Assembly (NCBI RefSeq): GCF_019710585.1 | Contig: NZ_JAIFZQ010000002.1 | Location: forward strand, 155,481 to 219,480 | Reading direction: 5' to 3' | DNA from: Arthrobacter sp. MAHUQ-56 | Lineage (GTDB): Bacteria > Actinomycetota > Actinomycetes > Actinomycetales > Micrococcaceae | Length of the DNA stretch: 64,000 bases | Shown: positions 47,042 through 58,608 of the stretch, one piece after another | How positions within the stretch are numbered: the first letter of the stretch is position 1 | How the letters are laid out: each line of letters starts with the position of its first letter | The notes under the pieces: model-generated | What the model was told of the DNA's origin: nothing | The model's database searches: none | What the model saw: only the letters and a program-made list of their open reading frames with translations | Translations under genes and position numbers: made by a program

Positions 47042-47958
47042 ACACCGCAGTGCTTTCCGGAAAACCCCTGGCCGGCCTGTTCCAACAGGAGGTCCAGGAG
47101 CAGGTCCGGTCGCTTGAACTGGACGGCGTCCGGCCAGTCGTGGCCGTGGTCATGGCCACCGCCGACGAGTCAACGCACTGGTACGTCCGCTCCATTGAGC
47201 GGGCAGCGGAGCGCGCCGGGGTCGGCTGCCGGATCATCGACCTGGGCCATGACGCCACGGAGCCGGTGCTGGCCAGCGTGCTGCGGGACCTCAGCGCCGA
47301 ACCGTCAGTGAACGGCATCATCCTGCAAACTCCGCTGCCACCGGGCGTCCGGACCGACAGCCTGGTGGGCCTTATAGCCCCGGAAAAGGACATCGATGGC
47401 GCCAATCCCCTGAGCCTGGGACGCCTCGCCGTCGGGCAGCCGGCCTTCGCGCCTGCCACGGCCCGCGCCGTCGTCGAAATCCTGGACCATTACCAGGTGC
47501 CCGTGGCAGGGAAAAGCGTGGTGGTCGTTGGACGCTCCGCCGTGGTGGGCAAGCCGCTGTCCCTCCTGCTGCTGGGGCGCGACGCCGCGGTGACGGTCTG
47601 CCATTCCAGGTCGGGCCCCTTGGAGCGGTACACGAAGGACGCCGACGTCGTGGTGGTGGCCGCGGGGCGTGCCGGGCTGCTGACCGGCGGACACGTCTCC
47701 TCCGGGACAGTGGTGGTCGACGTCGGCACGAACGTCCTTCCCGACGGTTCACTCGTGGGTGATGTGGATGAAGCCAGCGTCACCGGCACCGCAGCAGCGC
47801 TCACCCCGGTGCCCGGCGGCGTCGGCTCCGTCACGACGGCGCTGCTGCTCCTGCACACCGTGGAGGCTGCCCGCCGCCAATCGTCTTCCCTGCCGGTGCA
47901 GGCGCAGCCTGTGGGATCCGGTGCCCTCGAGGCCCAGGTCCTGGAAGCCGCGGGCTAG
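47038..47958 (+). CDS. folD: FolD-like methylene-THF dehydrogenase, catalytic Lys replaced
   Basis: The product has 306 residues starting at TTG 47038 (AAAGGA seven bases upstream), overlapping the fchA stop. FolD features are GIILQTPLPPG (about 93-103), PEKDIDGANP (about 115-124) and the Rossmann site SVVVVGRSAVVGKPLSLLLL. In ordinary bifunctional FolD proteins the motif Tyr-x-x-x-Lys provides the lysine essential for cyclohydrolase activity. Here it reads Tyr49-Val-Arg-Ser-Ile53, so the lysine is lost while Gln97 and the Asp residues stay. I infer a monofunctional NADP-dependent methylene-THF dehydrogenase working with FchA and PurU to oxidise methyl carbon to formate. GTG 47050 is an alternative start. 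Confidence 0.88.
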   Translation: MNTAVLSGKPLAGLFQQEVQEQVRSLELDGVRPVVAVVMATADESTHWYVRSIERAAERAGVGCRIIDLGHDATEPVLASVLRDLSAEPSVNGIILQTPLPPGVRTDSLVGLIAPEKDIDGANPLSLGRLAVGQPAFAPATARAVVEILDHYQVPVAGKSVVVVGRSAVVGKPLSLLLLGRDAAVTVCHSRSGPLERYTKDADVVVVAAGRAGLLTGGHVSSGTVVVDVGTNVLPDGSLVGDVDEASVTGTAAALTPVPGGVGSVTTALLLLHTVEAARRQSSSLPVQAQPVGSGALEAQVLEAAG

Positions 47959-48001
47959 GGAAGGCACAGCGTTAGCAACGGGTGTCCCGTCTTCCGTGAA
48001 A

Positions 48002-48075
48002 GGTGCTTCGATGGGCCTAAGACCTGGGGAGGTATTCCTCATCGAAGCACCGTTTTCGGAAAACGGGGCCCCGCG
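48002..48075 (+). promoter_or_regulatory. Structured leader upstream of moeA
   Basis: GGTGCTTCGATG (48002-48013) pairs perfectly with CATCGAAGCACC (48040-48051); the loop contains a small ACCT-GGGG-AGGT hairpin. It is followed by CGTTTTC-GG-AAAACG and GGGGCCCC elements before the ribosome binding site. There is no T-tract. The layout suggests a structured 5' leader or RNA control element of moeA, possibly responding to molybdenum cofactor, but it does not match a riboswitch consensus that I can confirm. Confidence 0.45.
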
Positions 48076-48114
48076 GCCGGCAGCATGCCGGCGAATCGAC
48101 AAGGAGGGGCCCGG

Positions 48115-49449
48115 ATGCCTGCCAATGGACTGACAGCCACCGCTTCCACGAGCGCAGCCGGACCGGATCCCGTCCGGGAACGGGGCTGCGTCCCGTGGTC
48201 CGAAGCGCGCCACATAGCCTTCGGCTCCGCCGGTCCGCTCCCGCCCGTCGCCGTCCCGCTCGCGGAAGCCGTGGGACGGACCTTGACCCGGGATGTCACG
48301 GCGCGCCAGGACCTGCCGCACTATGCCTCGTCTGCCATGGACGGCTGGGCCGTGAACGGGCCGGGCCCGTGGCTGCTGGCCGGACCCGGCCAGCATGTGC
48401 CCCCGCCCACCGCAGCCGACCGGTTCCTGCCCGCGAACAGTGCCGCCGTGATTGCCACCGGCGGCCTGGTGCCGCACGGCGCCGATGCCGTCCTCCGGAA
48501 GGAAAGCGGCCTGGCCACACGGGACCCCAACGGCAACCATGTCCTCACGCTCCGCCCGGATGCGAAGCCCGGAGAGCCGGGCGCCGGCCAGCACATCCGG
48601 CCCGCCGGGCAGGAAGCCCGCTCCGGCGAGGTGCTCCTGCCGGCGGGAACCGTCCTCAACCCGGCCCACGTGGCCCTGGCTGCTGCGGCGGGGCACGACA
48701 CCTTGGAGTTACGCGCCCGGGCCGCTGTCGCCGTCGTACTGACCGGGGCTGAAGTGGTCACACAGGGCCTTCCTGTGCCCGGACAGGTCCGGGACACGTT
48801 TGGTCCCCAGCTCGGCAACGTGGTGTCCCTGCTGGGCGGTGTTGCCGGCAGCCCGCAACGGATCGGCGACTCCTTCGGCGAGTGGCTGGACGCCCTGGAC
48901 GGCACGGCGACGTCGCAGGGTGGGTGCGCGGATGTCATCATCACCACGGGCGGCACCGGGAAGTCCGGTACCGACCATTTCCGTACCGCGGTCGACGCCC
49001 TGGGCGGGCAGCTGCTGGTGGACGGCATCGCGATGCGTCCCGGCCATCCGGCGGTGCTCGCCGGACTTCCCGACGGCCGGTTCGTGATCGGCCTGCCCGG
49101 GAATCCCCTGGCAGCCATGATGGCGATGCTCACCCTCGGGGCACCCCTGCTGGCATCGCTTGGGGGCGGAGACCTGCCTCCGATGCACCTGGTGATGTCC
49201 GGCTGCGACATCGAAGGGGACAAAGGAAGGACACGCCTGCTCCCCTGCCGGTTCCTGTCCGGCCTTGCGTTCCCGGTCCAGCACGCCGGCCCCGGCATGA
49301 TGCGGGGCCTTGCGTGGGCGGACGCCGTGATGGCCGTCCCTCCGCAGGGCGTCGAATCGGGTGAACCCATTACCGTGCTGCCCCTTCCCTGGACCACGCG
49401 GGCAGAAACCATAACTATGCCCCCAGGGCAAGGACGGAACACCGAATGA
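48115..49449 (+). CDS. moeA: Molybdopterin molybdotransferase MoeA-like
   Basis: The protein has 444 residues from ATG 48115, after AAGGAGGGG. MoeA features are VPLAEAVGRTLTRDVTARQD and LPHYASSAMDGWAV (about 50-80), the central VVLTGAEVV, VIITTGGTGKSGTDHFRTAV (about 283-302, the molybdopterin-binding loop) and FVIGLPGNPLAAMMAM (about 323-338). It inserts molybdate into adenylylated molybdopterin. The gene is four bases overlapped with fdhD and in the same operon as the C1 genes, so its purpose is to mature a formate dehydrogenase, presumably the molybdoenzyme at 58609-60957. Confidence 0.88.
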   Translation: MPANGLTATASTSAAGPDPVRERGCVPWSEARHIAFGSAGPLPPVAVPLAEAVGRTLTRDVTARQDLPHYASSAMDGWAVNGPGPWLLAGPGQHVPPPTAADRFLPANSAAVIATGGLVPHGADAVLRKESGLATRDPNGNHVLTLRPDAKPGEPGAGQHIRPAGQEARSGEVLLPAGTVLNPAHVALAAAAGHDTLELRARAAVAVVLTGAEVVTQGLPVPGQVRDTFGPQLGNVVSLLGGVAGSPQRIGDSFGEWLDALDGTATSQGGCADVIITTGGTGKSGTDHFRTAVDALGGQLLVDGIAMRPGHPAVLAGLPDGRFVIGLPGNPLAAMMAMLTLGAPLLASLGGGDLPPMHLVMSGCDIEGDKGRTRLLPCRFLSGLAFPVQHAGPGMMRGLAWADAVMAVPPQGVESGEPITVLPLPWTTRAETITMPPGQGRNTE

Positions 49450-50306
49450 TCCAACGCCGGAAGATCCACCGCTTCCGTCTCGATGACACCGGCACCGAGT
49501 ATCCGGTCAGGTTCAAGGAGGACGTGCTCGCCGCGGAAGAGCCCCTCGAGATCCGTATTAACGGCAACCCCTTCGCCGTGACCATGCGGACGCCGGGAGA
49601 GGACTTCGACCTGGTTGCGGGTTTCCTTGTCTCCGAGGGCGTGGTCCGCCACGCGTCCGAGCTAACCTCCCTGCGCTTCTGCGCCGGCACCCGGGAGGGC
49701 GAGCAGACGTTCAATGTCGTCGACGCCCAGCTCCGTCCGGACGTGGCCCTCCCCGATACCAAGCGGAACGTATACACCTCGAGTTCCTGCGGTATTTGCG
49801 GCACGGAATCCATTGACGCCGTCCGGAAGACGCAGCACTTCGACCCGTCGCAGGATGCCGTCCAGATACCCCTTGATGCCCTTGCCGGGCTCCCGGAACG
49901 GCTCAGGGAGGCCCAGGCGGTGTTCGACAAGACGGGCGGGGTGCACGCGGCCGGCCTGTTCCGGGTGGACGGGCCGGGACCGGAACTGTTGTGCCTGCGC
50001 GAGGACGTGGGCCGGCATAATGCCGTGGACAAGGTGGTGGGCTGGGCGCTCAGGGAGGGGCTGCTGCCGCTGCGCGGCACGGTCCTGCAAGTTTCGGGCA
50101 GGGCCTCGTTCGAACTTGTCCAGAAGGCGGCGTTGGCCGGAATCCCGGTCCTCTCCGCAGTCAGCGCCCCCTCAAGCCTCGCGGCCGACCTCGCCGCCGA
50201 AACCGGCGTGACGCTGGTGGGCTTCAACCGGGGCCACAGCCTCAATGTCTACGCGGGCCGGGAACGGCTCGCCAGGCCACGCCCGGCGGTCTCCATCCCC
50301 GCCTAA
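49446..50306 (+). CDS. fdhD: Formate dehydrogenase accessory sulfurtransferase FdhD
   Basis: The product has 286 residues with a start overlapping the moeA stop (ATGA). It has the FdhD pattern EEPLEIRINGNPFAVTMRTPG, DFDLVAGFLVSEGVV, the functional Cys pair in SSSCGICGTES (about 115-120) and LREDVGRHNAVDKVVGW (about 180-196). FdhD passes sulfur from a cysteine desulfurase to the Mo cofactor of formate dehydrogenases. This is a strong indication that formate made by PurU is oxidised to CO2. A CCCTATCC...GGTAGGG hairpin at 50363-50382 may end the operon. Confidence 0.94.
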   Translation: MIQRRKIHRFRLDDTGTEYPVRFKEDVLAAEEPLEIRINGNPFAVTMRTPGEDFDLVAGFLVSEGVVRHASELTSLRFCAGTREGEQTFNVVDAQLRPDVALPDTKRNVYTSSSCGICGTESIDAVRKTQHFDPSQDAVQIPLDALAGLPERLREAQAVFDKTGGVHAAGLFRVDGPGPELLCLREDVGRHNAVDKVVGWALREGLLPLRGTVLQVSGRASFELVQKAALAGIPVLSAVSAPSSLAADLAAETGVTLVGFNRGHSLNVYAGRERLARPRPAVSIPA

Positions 50307-50692
50307 AGCACACGTGTCAAAGCCACGGACCCGTCGCGCGCAGCGACAGATTTTGGCCGTCTCCCTATCCGAACGGGTAGGGCTTCCGGCATGCCCTGGA
50401 CCTGAAAGCAAGGACGCTTACATACTTCCTCGGCAGGAGGTCATGTTCTTGACTTTGGGTGTGAGCTGGCGCACGATTTTGTTGCATAAAGCGAACGCTG
50501 TTGATCATCACGGAACGAGGTTCACCCGCGACAAGCTCCTCTCGTCCCCCCGGACTTTCGCAGTGATGATTCCCGGAACATACGAACGAATTCACCCATG
50601 GCCGAGCCGAAGGGGAGCCCTTGTTCGCGCATTGGCCGTACGGCGTTGCCAGCATGCATGCTGCGGCGTTAAATCACTAAAGGAAACTGTTT
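50307..50692. other. Intergenic region fdhD / MFS
   Basis: The 386 bases contain a possible end-of-operon hairpin (50363-50382), the shared promoter block (50449-50505) and a roughly 190-base leader before the MFS gene that includes an inverted CAGCATGCATGCTG near 50650. I see no coding sequence. Confidence 0.55.
50449..50505 (+). promoter_or_regulatory. Shared promoter block, copy B (MFS transporter)
   Basis: It begins TTGACTTT, carries GTGAGCTGGCGCAC, then TGTTGCATAAAGCG 31 bases from the start and a second TGTTG exactly 19 bases later, followed by ATC and CGGAAC as in copy A. Confidence 0.7.
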
Positions 50693-52156
50693 ATGACAAT
50701 CAAAGGTGGCAGCACCATCGATCAAAGCAGTGGGGAGCGCCGGAACCTGGGAGCGACGACGAAGTCATCTCCCAACGCCCACGAGGCCTCAGAAGAGACC
50801 AGCTCCACGTTCAAACGCCGCTTCATGGTGCGGCTTGTTGCTGTCTTCATCGGCGGGATGTTCCTCGATGGTTACATCCTCGGAATCATCGGCCCCGTCA
50901 CCGGATCCATGCGGTCAGATCTCCAGCTCGACGCACTATCGCTGGGCATGATCGCTGCAGGCCCGCTGGCAGGTATCTTCGTCGGCTCCCCGCTGGCCGG
51001 CTGGGCTACTGACAAGTTCGGACGCAAGCCCATGTTCCTCGTGGACATGGGCCTGTTCCTGGCCGCCTCAGCAGCCCAGTTCTTCGTAACCTCTGGAGAC
51101 GGCGCCGTGATCCAGCTGGCCATCATCCGATTCATGATGGGCGTCGCGATCGGCGGTGAGTACTCAATCGGTGGGCCACTGCTGTCAGAGTTCTCCCCGC
51201 CCAAGCTCCGCGGGCGGTTGCTCGGGCTGACCCTGATCGCCTGGTACGTCGGTTTCATGATGGCATTCATCATCGGCACGCTCCTGCACGACGCCGGCAC
51301 CCCATGGCGCCTGGTACTCGGCACGAGCACGATACTGGCATTCGTTCTGTTCCTCGCCCGCATAGGCCTCCCCGAATCGCCGAGCTGGCTCATTACGAAG
51401 GGACGGCACAAGGAAGCACTCGCGATCGCACGCAGATACGTCGAATCGCCCCAGATGCACGACAGCATCACCGGGGAGATGGATCTGAGGATGATCCAGG
51501 AGGCCCAAGCCGCGGAGAGTGGGACCAAAATCAAGAACGCCTCCTTCGGAATGCTGTTCTCGACGCAGTACTGGCGGCCCACCCTCTTCACTGCAGGTTT
51601 TTGGTTCTGCGCGGTCACTCCGTACTTCGCGATCGCGACCTTCGCCGACGAGGTGCTCAACCAATTCGGCTTCGGCGGCGGCTGGGCCGGTGGCGTCGGC
51701 CTGTCCGCACTTGCGGTCGCGGGCGTTGTCACCAGCGTGCTTCTGATTGACAGGCTCGGCCGCCGAATCCTCACTGTGCCCGGGCAGTGGCTCTGCGCGG
51801 GCATCCTGCTGGTCATCGGAGTATGGGGGAACGCACCAGCGATCCTCGTACTCGTCCTGTTTCTCGCCTTCTCCTTCTTCAATGCCGGCTACACCACGAT
51901 GACCCAGGTCTATCCGGCCGAGGTATTCCCCGGCCACCTGCGCGGCGTCGGCATGGGCTTCGCCGCGTCCTTCAGCCGCATCGGGGCCGCACTCGGCACC
52001 TTCGCCCTGCCATGGGCGATCGCCAACATCGGCATGGGCGCAACCATGGTCGTAGCCGCCGCCGTCGCATTACTCGGCGCAGGCCTTTCGCAGTGGCTCG
52101 CGCCTGAGACGAAGGGGCGCACCCTCGCCGAGATCTCGGCGGACTTCTCCCACTGA
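50693..52156 (+). CDS. MFS transporter, sugar-porter/MHS-like, in the betaine regulon
   Basis: The protein has 487 residues from ATG 50693, after AAAGGAAAC. A 40-residue polar N-terminus precedes twelve helices. Family motifs include GWATDKFGRKPMFLVD (loop 2-3), RFMMGVAIGGEYSIGGPLLSE (helix 4), PESPSWLITKGRHKEALAIA (end of helix 6) and PETKGRTLAEI at the C-terminus. The substrate is unknown, but the promoter is the same type as that of the BCCT and oxygenase genes, so a methylated amine, choline or an intermediate such as dimethylglycine is likely. Codon use looks a little less biased than in the flanking C1 genes, which could mean more recent acquisition. Confidence 0.85.
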   Translation: MTIKGGSTIDQSSGERRNLGATTKSSPNAHEASEETSSTFKRRFMVRLVAVFIGGMFLDGYILGIIGPVTGSMRSDLQLDALSLGMIAAGPLAGIFVGSPLAGWATDKFGRKPMFLVDMGLFLAASAAQFFVTSGDGAVIQLAIIRFMMGVAIGGEYSIGGPLLSEFSPPKLRGRLLGLTLIAWYVGFMMAFIIGTLLHDAGTPWRLVLGTSTILAFVLFLARIGLPESPSWLITKGRHKEALAIARRYVESPQMHDSITGEMDLRMIQEAQAAESGTKIKNASFGMLFSTQYWRPTLFTAGFWFCAVTPYFAIATFADEVLNQFGFGGGWAGGVGLSALAVAGVVTSVLLIDRLGRRILTVPGQWLCAGILLVIGVWGNAPAILVLVLFLAFSFFNAGYTTMTQVYPAEVFPGHLRGVGMGFAASFSRIGAALGTFALPWAIANIGMGATMVVAAAVALLGAGLSQWLAPETKGRTLAEISADFSH

Positions 52157-52199
52157 CACCATGGCTGCATAGTCACGTCGACTCAGAGCCACGCACCTA

Positions 52200-52237
52200 G
52201 AGGAGGCCTTCACCGCAACAGCGGCGGAGGCCTCCTC
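52200..52237 (+). terminator. Hairpin after the MFS gene
   Basis: GAGGAGGCCT pairs with AGGCCTCCTC around an 18-base loop. There is no T-run, so it is either a weak terminator or a processing hairpin. Confidence 0.5.
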
Positions 52238-52314
52238 TGCGTCCAGCACGTCTGCGCCGGACCCAGAACGCGCTGAAACAGTAACGGCAGCTGACGCAAC
52301 AATGCAGGAAAGCC

Positions 52315-52369
52315 TTGACATCTGATGTGAGCTACGCCACCGTGTTGCATATAGTGATGCGCGTTGCTC
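52315..52369 (+). promoter_or_regulatory. Shared promoter block, copy C (ferredoxin/DMGO2)
   Basis: It begins TTGACATC, has TGTGAGCTACGCCAC like copy B, then TGTTGCATATAGTG 28 bases from the start and CGTTGCTC with its GTTG in the same 19-bp register. It lies about 64 bases before the ferredoxin start. Confidence 0.7.
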
Positions 52370-52432
52370 ATAGCGAAGCAAACGAAAGCACCAAAAAAGA
52401 CGCACCCGCTCAGAAAACTTGAGGTACTCCCA

Positions 52433-55346
<2,914 letters not shown>

Positions 55347-55376
55347 CCTGCCCCGGGGTTGAACCCGTCAAAACCT

Positions 55377-55422
55377 GGGTGGTTGGGCCTGCTTGAGACC
55401 GGCAGGCCCAACCACCCTTTTT
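55377..55422 (+). terminator. Rho-independent terminator after DMGO2
   Basis: A perfect 16-bp stem (GGGTGGTTGGGCCTGC with GCAGGCCCAACCACCC) is followed directly by five T residues. Confidence 0.93.
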
Positions 55423-55502
55423 GGTGTCTGCGGAATGGCGACGAGTTGGTGTGGAAACCGCCGACATAGACTCCCGTCAGTAACTACGGCACTGGGGGAT
55501 GC

Positions 55503-55991
55503 ATGATGTTCGGCAGGAAGCGCATGTGCGGGGAAACTATGGCGGGGCACGACAGGGATGTCCGGTTCCGTTTACCGGATCCCGTGTTGGAGAGCCCTGA
55601 ACAGCACCGCGCCGAGGACAGCTGGCTCAGCGACCCGGACCCCAACAAGGCCACGCTCATGCAGATTCCGAACATCAGTCCGTTCGTCCGAGCCCTGCTT
55701 CCCATCAAGCTGCAGGGTGGGCACGAGTTCCGGTTCGGGGTTTGGGTTGCCATCCACCCCAATGACCTCCAGCACGCCTGCCGAGTGTGGAACGCGCCCG
55801 AGTACGCCAACCTGAAACTTACCGGGTACCTGGCCAACAGGATCGAGCCATGGGGCCTGTTCGCGGTGCCGGTGAATTTGGCTGTCCTCAACGTGGACCA
55901 GACGCCATATTGTGTGTCCAGCCCGAACGAGGAGTTGGACGACGTGCTGACCAGGGTGTGGCCACATGACATTCTGGCGTCGCTGCCGTGA
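55503..55991 (+). CDS. DUF2199-like conserved protein
   Basis: The product has 162 residues. The sequence FRLPDPVLESPEQHR, PFVRALLPIKLQGGHEFRFG and VWVAIHPNDL looks like DUF2199-type proteins, which are small, widespread and of unknown role. The usual N-terminal zinc-finger-like cysteines are largely missing here: only Cys9 lies in this part. Its stop overlaps the start of the following membrane protein (GTGA), so the two are co-translated. Confidence 0.65.
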   Translation: MMFGRKRMCGETMAGHDRDVRFRLPDPVLESPEQHRAEDSWLSDPDPNKATLMQIPNISPFVRALLPIKLQGGHEFRFGVWVAIHPNDLQHACRVWNAPEYANLKLTGYLANRIEPWGLFAVPVNLAVLNVDQTPYCVSSPNEELDDVLTRVWPHDILASLP

Positions 55992-56692
55992 ACCAGCAGC
56001 ATCCGGGCCGCCGCCCTTGGACGTTCGCCGCGGTCTGCGTGATGGTGACCTCGCTGACTCTCCTGTTGTTCGGCCCGTCCCTGGGTCCTCCCGCTCCTGG
56101 GTCAGTGATCCAGCTGCTGCCCTGGTATGTTGCGGCGTACCTGCTGATCGGGGCGTGCATCTTCGGGCCGCCCGGAAAGGTGCCGTCCCTCCGGCAAGCG
56201 GTGGTGTTCCTGCTGCCAGGCGCCCTGCTTGCGCCGCTGGCACTGCTGAACGCCGGCTTCTGGGCAGGCGGCTGGCTCCTGGGGCTTCCGGCGTGGGGGC
56301 TGCTGTTGAGCCGGTGGACGCCGGAGAACCGGCTCCGCGCCCTGGACCTGCTGAAGTTCCTGGGCCTGCTGGTGCTGGGCCTGGCAATCTTCACGTTCAA
56401 CGTGATCTACCCGGTCTTCAGCCTCGGCTTGTTCCTGCTCCCGATCATTCCCCTGGTCCGGCTGGCCTATCCCGGGTACCAGGCGAGGCGGCTGCAGGCG
56501 GCTGTGGAGGTCATCCTGGCCATGGCCGCCGTCGTGGTTGCCTTTGCCGTTCCCACCCCCGAAGGGTCCTGGTCCTCGCCGTCGACATATGCGGGAGGGG
56601 CAGCGACGGCAGGACTCATGATTGCGTACTGGGCCTGGCGCCTCCCCCGCCGTTCCCGCCGGGTGCAGCGCCCTGACGGAGCCGTCGTTTAG
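55988..56692 (+). CDS. Predicted seven-helix membrane protein
   Basis: The product has 234 residues with GTG start at 55988 overlapping the preceding stop. Hydrophobic segments such as FAAVCVMVTSLTLLLFG, LLPWYVAAYLLIGACIFG, AVVFLLPGALLAPLALL, LLVLGLAIFTFNVIYPVFSL and AAVEVILAMAAVVVAFAVP indicate about seven membrane helices; the C-terminus is basic. I do not recognise the family. It pairs with the DUF2199-like gene. Confidence 0.7.
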   Translation: MNQQHPGRRPWTFAAVCVMVTSLTLLLFGPSLGPPAPGSVIQLLPWYVAAYLLIGACIFGPPGKVPSLRQAVVFLLPGALLAPLALLNAGFWAGGWLLGLPAWGLLLSRWTPENRLRALDLLKFLGLLVLGLAIFTFNVIYPVFSLGLFLLPIIPLVRLAYPGYQARRLQAAVEVILAMAAVVVAFAVPTPEGSWSSPSTYAGGAATAGLMIAYWAWRLPRRSRRVQRPDGAVV

Positions 56693-56764
56693 CTCCGATC
56701 TCCCCTGCCGGTGAAAGGTCCGGCCGCTCCTCTTAATGTCAGACCCTCCCCCGATGATTAGTTC

Positions 56765-58244
56765 ATGGGGAAAGCAGCGGTGGCCAAGGCATATGCGGAT
56801 ATCCGTGCTGCCCTTGCTGTGCTTCATGCCGAGGTGGAGCGGCACGGTCCCGAGCCGTTTTCGGCGTCTGATCCCTTGGCGGGGCTCGCCGATGGTTGCC
56901 TGGATATTCTTGCCCGGGCCCGTCAGGTGGAGGCAGGGTTCGCGGCGTTGAAGGCGAAGGCCGCTGTGACGTACGCGGACAGCGCCCACGCTGTTGCCGG
57001 GCCGGATGTGCCGGTGCAGGCGCAGGAGATGGCGGTCGCGGCCGAGATCGGGTGTGTGCTGGCCCTGGGGCCGCGGGCCGCGTCATCGTTCCTGGCCGCC
57101 TCCCACCCTCGCCACCACGCTGCCCAGGACCCTTGCGGCCCTGGACGCCGGGGCCCTGTCCTGGCAGCACGCTCTGGCCATGGTCGACGAGACAGCGAGT
57201 CTGGATGCCGCCGGTGCTGCGGCCTTGGAGGCGCATTTCCTGGACCCGGGCGCCCCGGACCCGGCAAGGGGCTGCCCGGCCGGGCAGATGCCCGCGCACC
57301 GGTTCAGGGCCAAGGCCTGGACCTGGCGGGAACGCCACCATGCCGAGAGTATCGAAAAACGCCACGCCAAGTCCGTGGCGGACCGGCGGGTGGAATTCCG
57401 GCCGGACCAGGACGGCATGGCGTGGTTGTCGGCGTGCCTGCCGGCTGCTCAGGCGTTGGCGGGGTGGAACCGGCTGACCGCCCTCGCCCGGAGCATGCAG
57501 GGCCCCGACGAGCCCCGCACCATGACCCAGCTCCGGGCCGATACCTTCGCCGACGCGATCCTCGGCAGCGGCACCGCAACCGGGGATGTTGAAGACGGTG
57601 AAGCAGCACATGTCCCATCGCCACGGATCCAAGCGCAGGTGCTGGTCACGGTGCCGGTGTTCTCGCTGATGGGCTGGACTGACGAGCCGGCAATGTTGGA
57701 CGGCTACGGTCCCGTTCCGCCGTCGATGGCCAGGGACCTGGTGGCGAACGGGGCGGGGTCGTTTTATCGGGTGTTGGTGGATCCGCGGGACGGGGCGCCG
57801 CTGGAGATCGGGCGGAAGAGTTACCGTGTGACCGGTGCGATGCGGGCCTGGCTGCGGCTGCGGGACGGAAAATGCCCTTTCCCGGGGTGCAGCAACAACT
57901 CCCTGGACAACGACGCCGACCAGATCCTCGCCTGGGCCAACGGCGGCACTACCGGGATCTCCAACCTGGGACAGCCCTGCCGAAAACACCACAAACTCCG
58001 GCACAGCACAGGCTGGACACCCACCCCGGCCACCAGGAACGAACCACCCGGCTGGACCTCACCCACAGGCCGCCACTACACGTCCGAACACCAGGACTGG
58101 GAACCACCACGATGGCCTGCCTTACAGGCCCGGGACCACGCGCCGGGGGAACGTCCTCCTGTCGCTGTTCCCGATCTGGTCCACTCCAGGCTTTCCCCGG
58201 CGGAAGATTGGCTGGAGTGGGTCCTGCACGGCCCATCCGCTTGA
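56765..58244 (+). pseudogene. DUF222/HNH endonuclease-like gene, frameshifted
   Basis: From ATG 56765 the frame gives an actinobacterial DUF222 N-terminus (VAKAYADIRAALAVL, ILARARQVEAGFAALKAKAA) up to AASSFLAAS. The homologous continuation TLATTLPRTLAALDAGALSW is in another frame, and removing one C from the CCC run at 57102-57104 restores a single protein of about 490 residues. The C-terminal HNH domain keeps CPFPGCSNN and CRKHHKLRH, but the first His of the motif is replaced by Gln (NDADQILAW). Frameshift plus lost catalytic residue indicates decay; a sequencing error in the C-run remains possible. Such genes are multi-copy in these genomes. Confidence 0.8.
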
Positions 58245-58313
58245 CACTGCACCGGTAGCACAGCGCTGCCGCAGGCCTTGCAGGATCTCTGTTGCCGGTG
58301 TTTGGCTGTTGGC

Positions 58314-58532
58314 ATGGCTGATGAAGAGGTATCCAAGAACGTTCCTTCCGACGAGCATCTGCGGCAGGATGTCGCACCCGGGTCGGAGGGGGAAGCCCAG
58401 GACCCACAGGACGGGCAGTTTGCCCCCGGTCAAACGAACGCCGGCCAGCAGGTGTCGGGGCTTGCCTCGGCCAGCGGTTATGGCAAGGACCTGGATCCGG
58501 AGGCCGAGCCCCACGGAAACAACCCTGTTTAG
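58314..58532 (+). CDS. Small hydrophilic hypothetical protein
   Basis: The frame encodes 72 residues starting MADEEVSKNVPSDEHLRQDV. It is acidic and rich in Gly, Pro and Gln (GSEGEAQDPQDGQFAPGQ) and ends GKDLDPEAEPHGNNPV. No hydrophobic core is visible, so it is probably disordered. The ribosome binding site is weak, and the evidence is composition alone. A strong terminator follows 15 bases later, which supports a real transcript ending here. Confidence 0.4.
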   Translation: MADEEVSKNVPSDEHLRQDVAPGSEGEAQDPQDGQFAPGQTNAGQQVSGLASASGYGKDLDPEAEPHGNNPV

Positions 58533-58546
58533 GCCGTAACGACGGA

Positions 58547-58598
58547 AGAGCGCCCCCGCCTCCCCGCTGCTATCCAGCCGGGGACGCAGGGGCGCTCT
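58547..58598. terminator. Long hairpin between small gene and molybdoenzyme gene
   Basis: AGAGCGCCCCCGCCTCCCC pairs with GGGGACGCAGGGGCGCTCT (two mismatches) around a 14-base loop. It separates convergent genes and can serve both. Confidence 0.8.
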
Positions 58599-58608
58599 GT
58601 CGCGCCAT

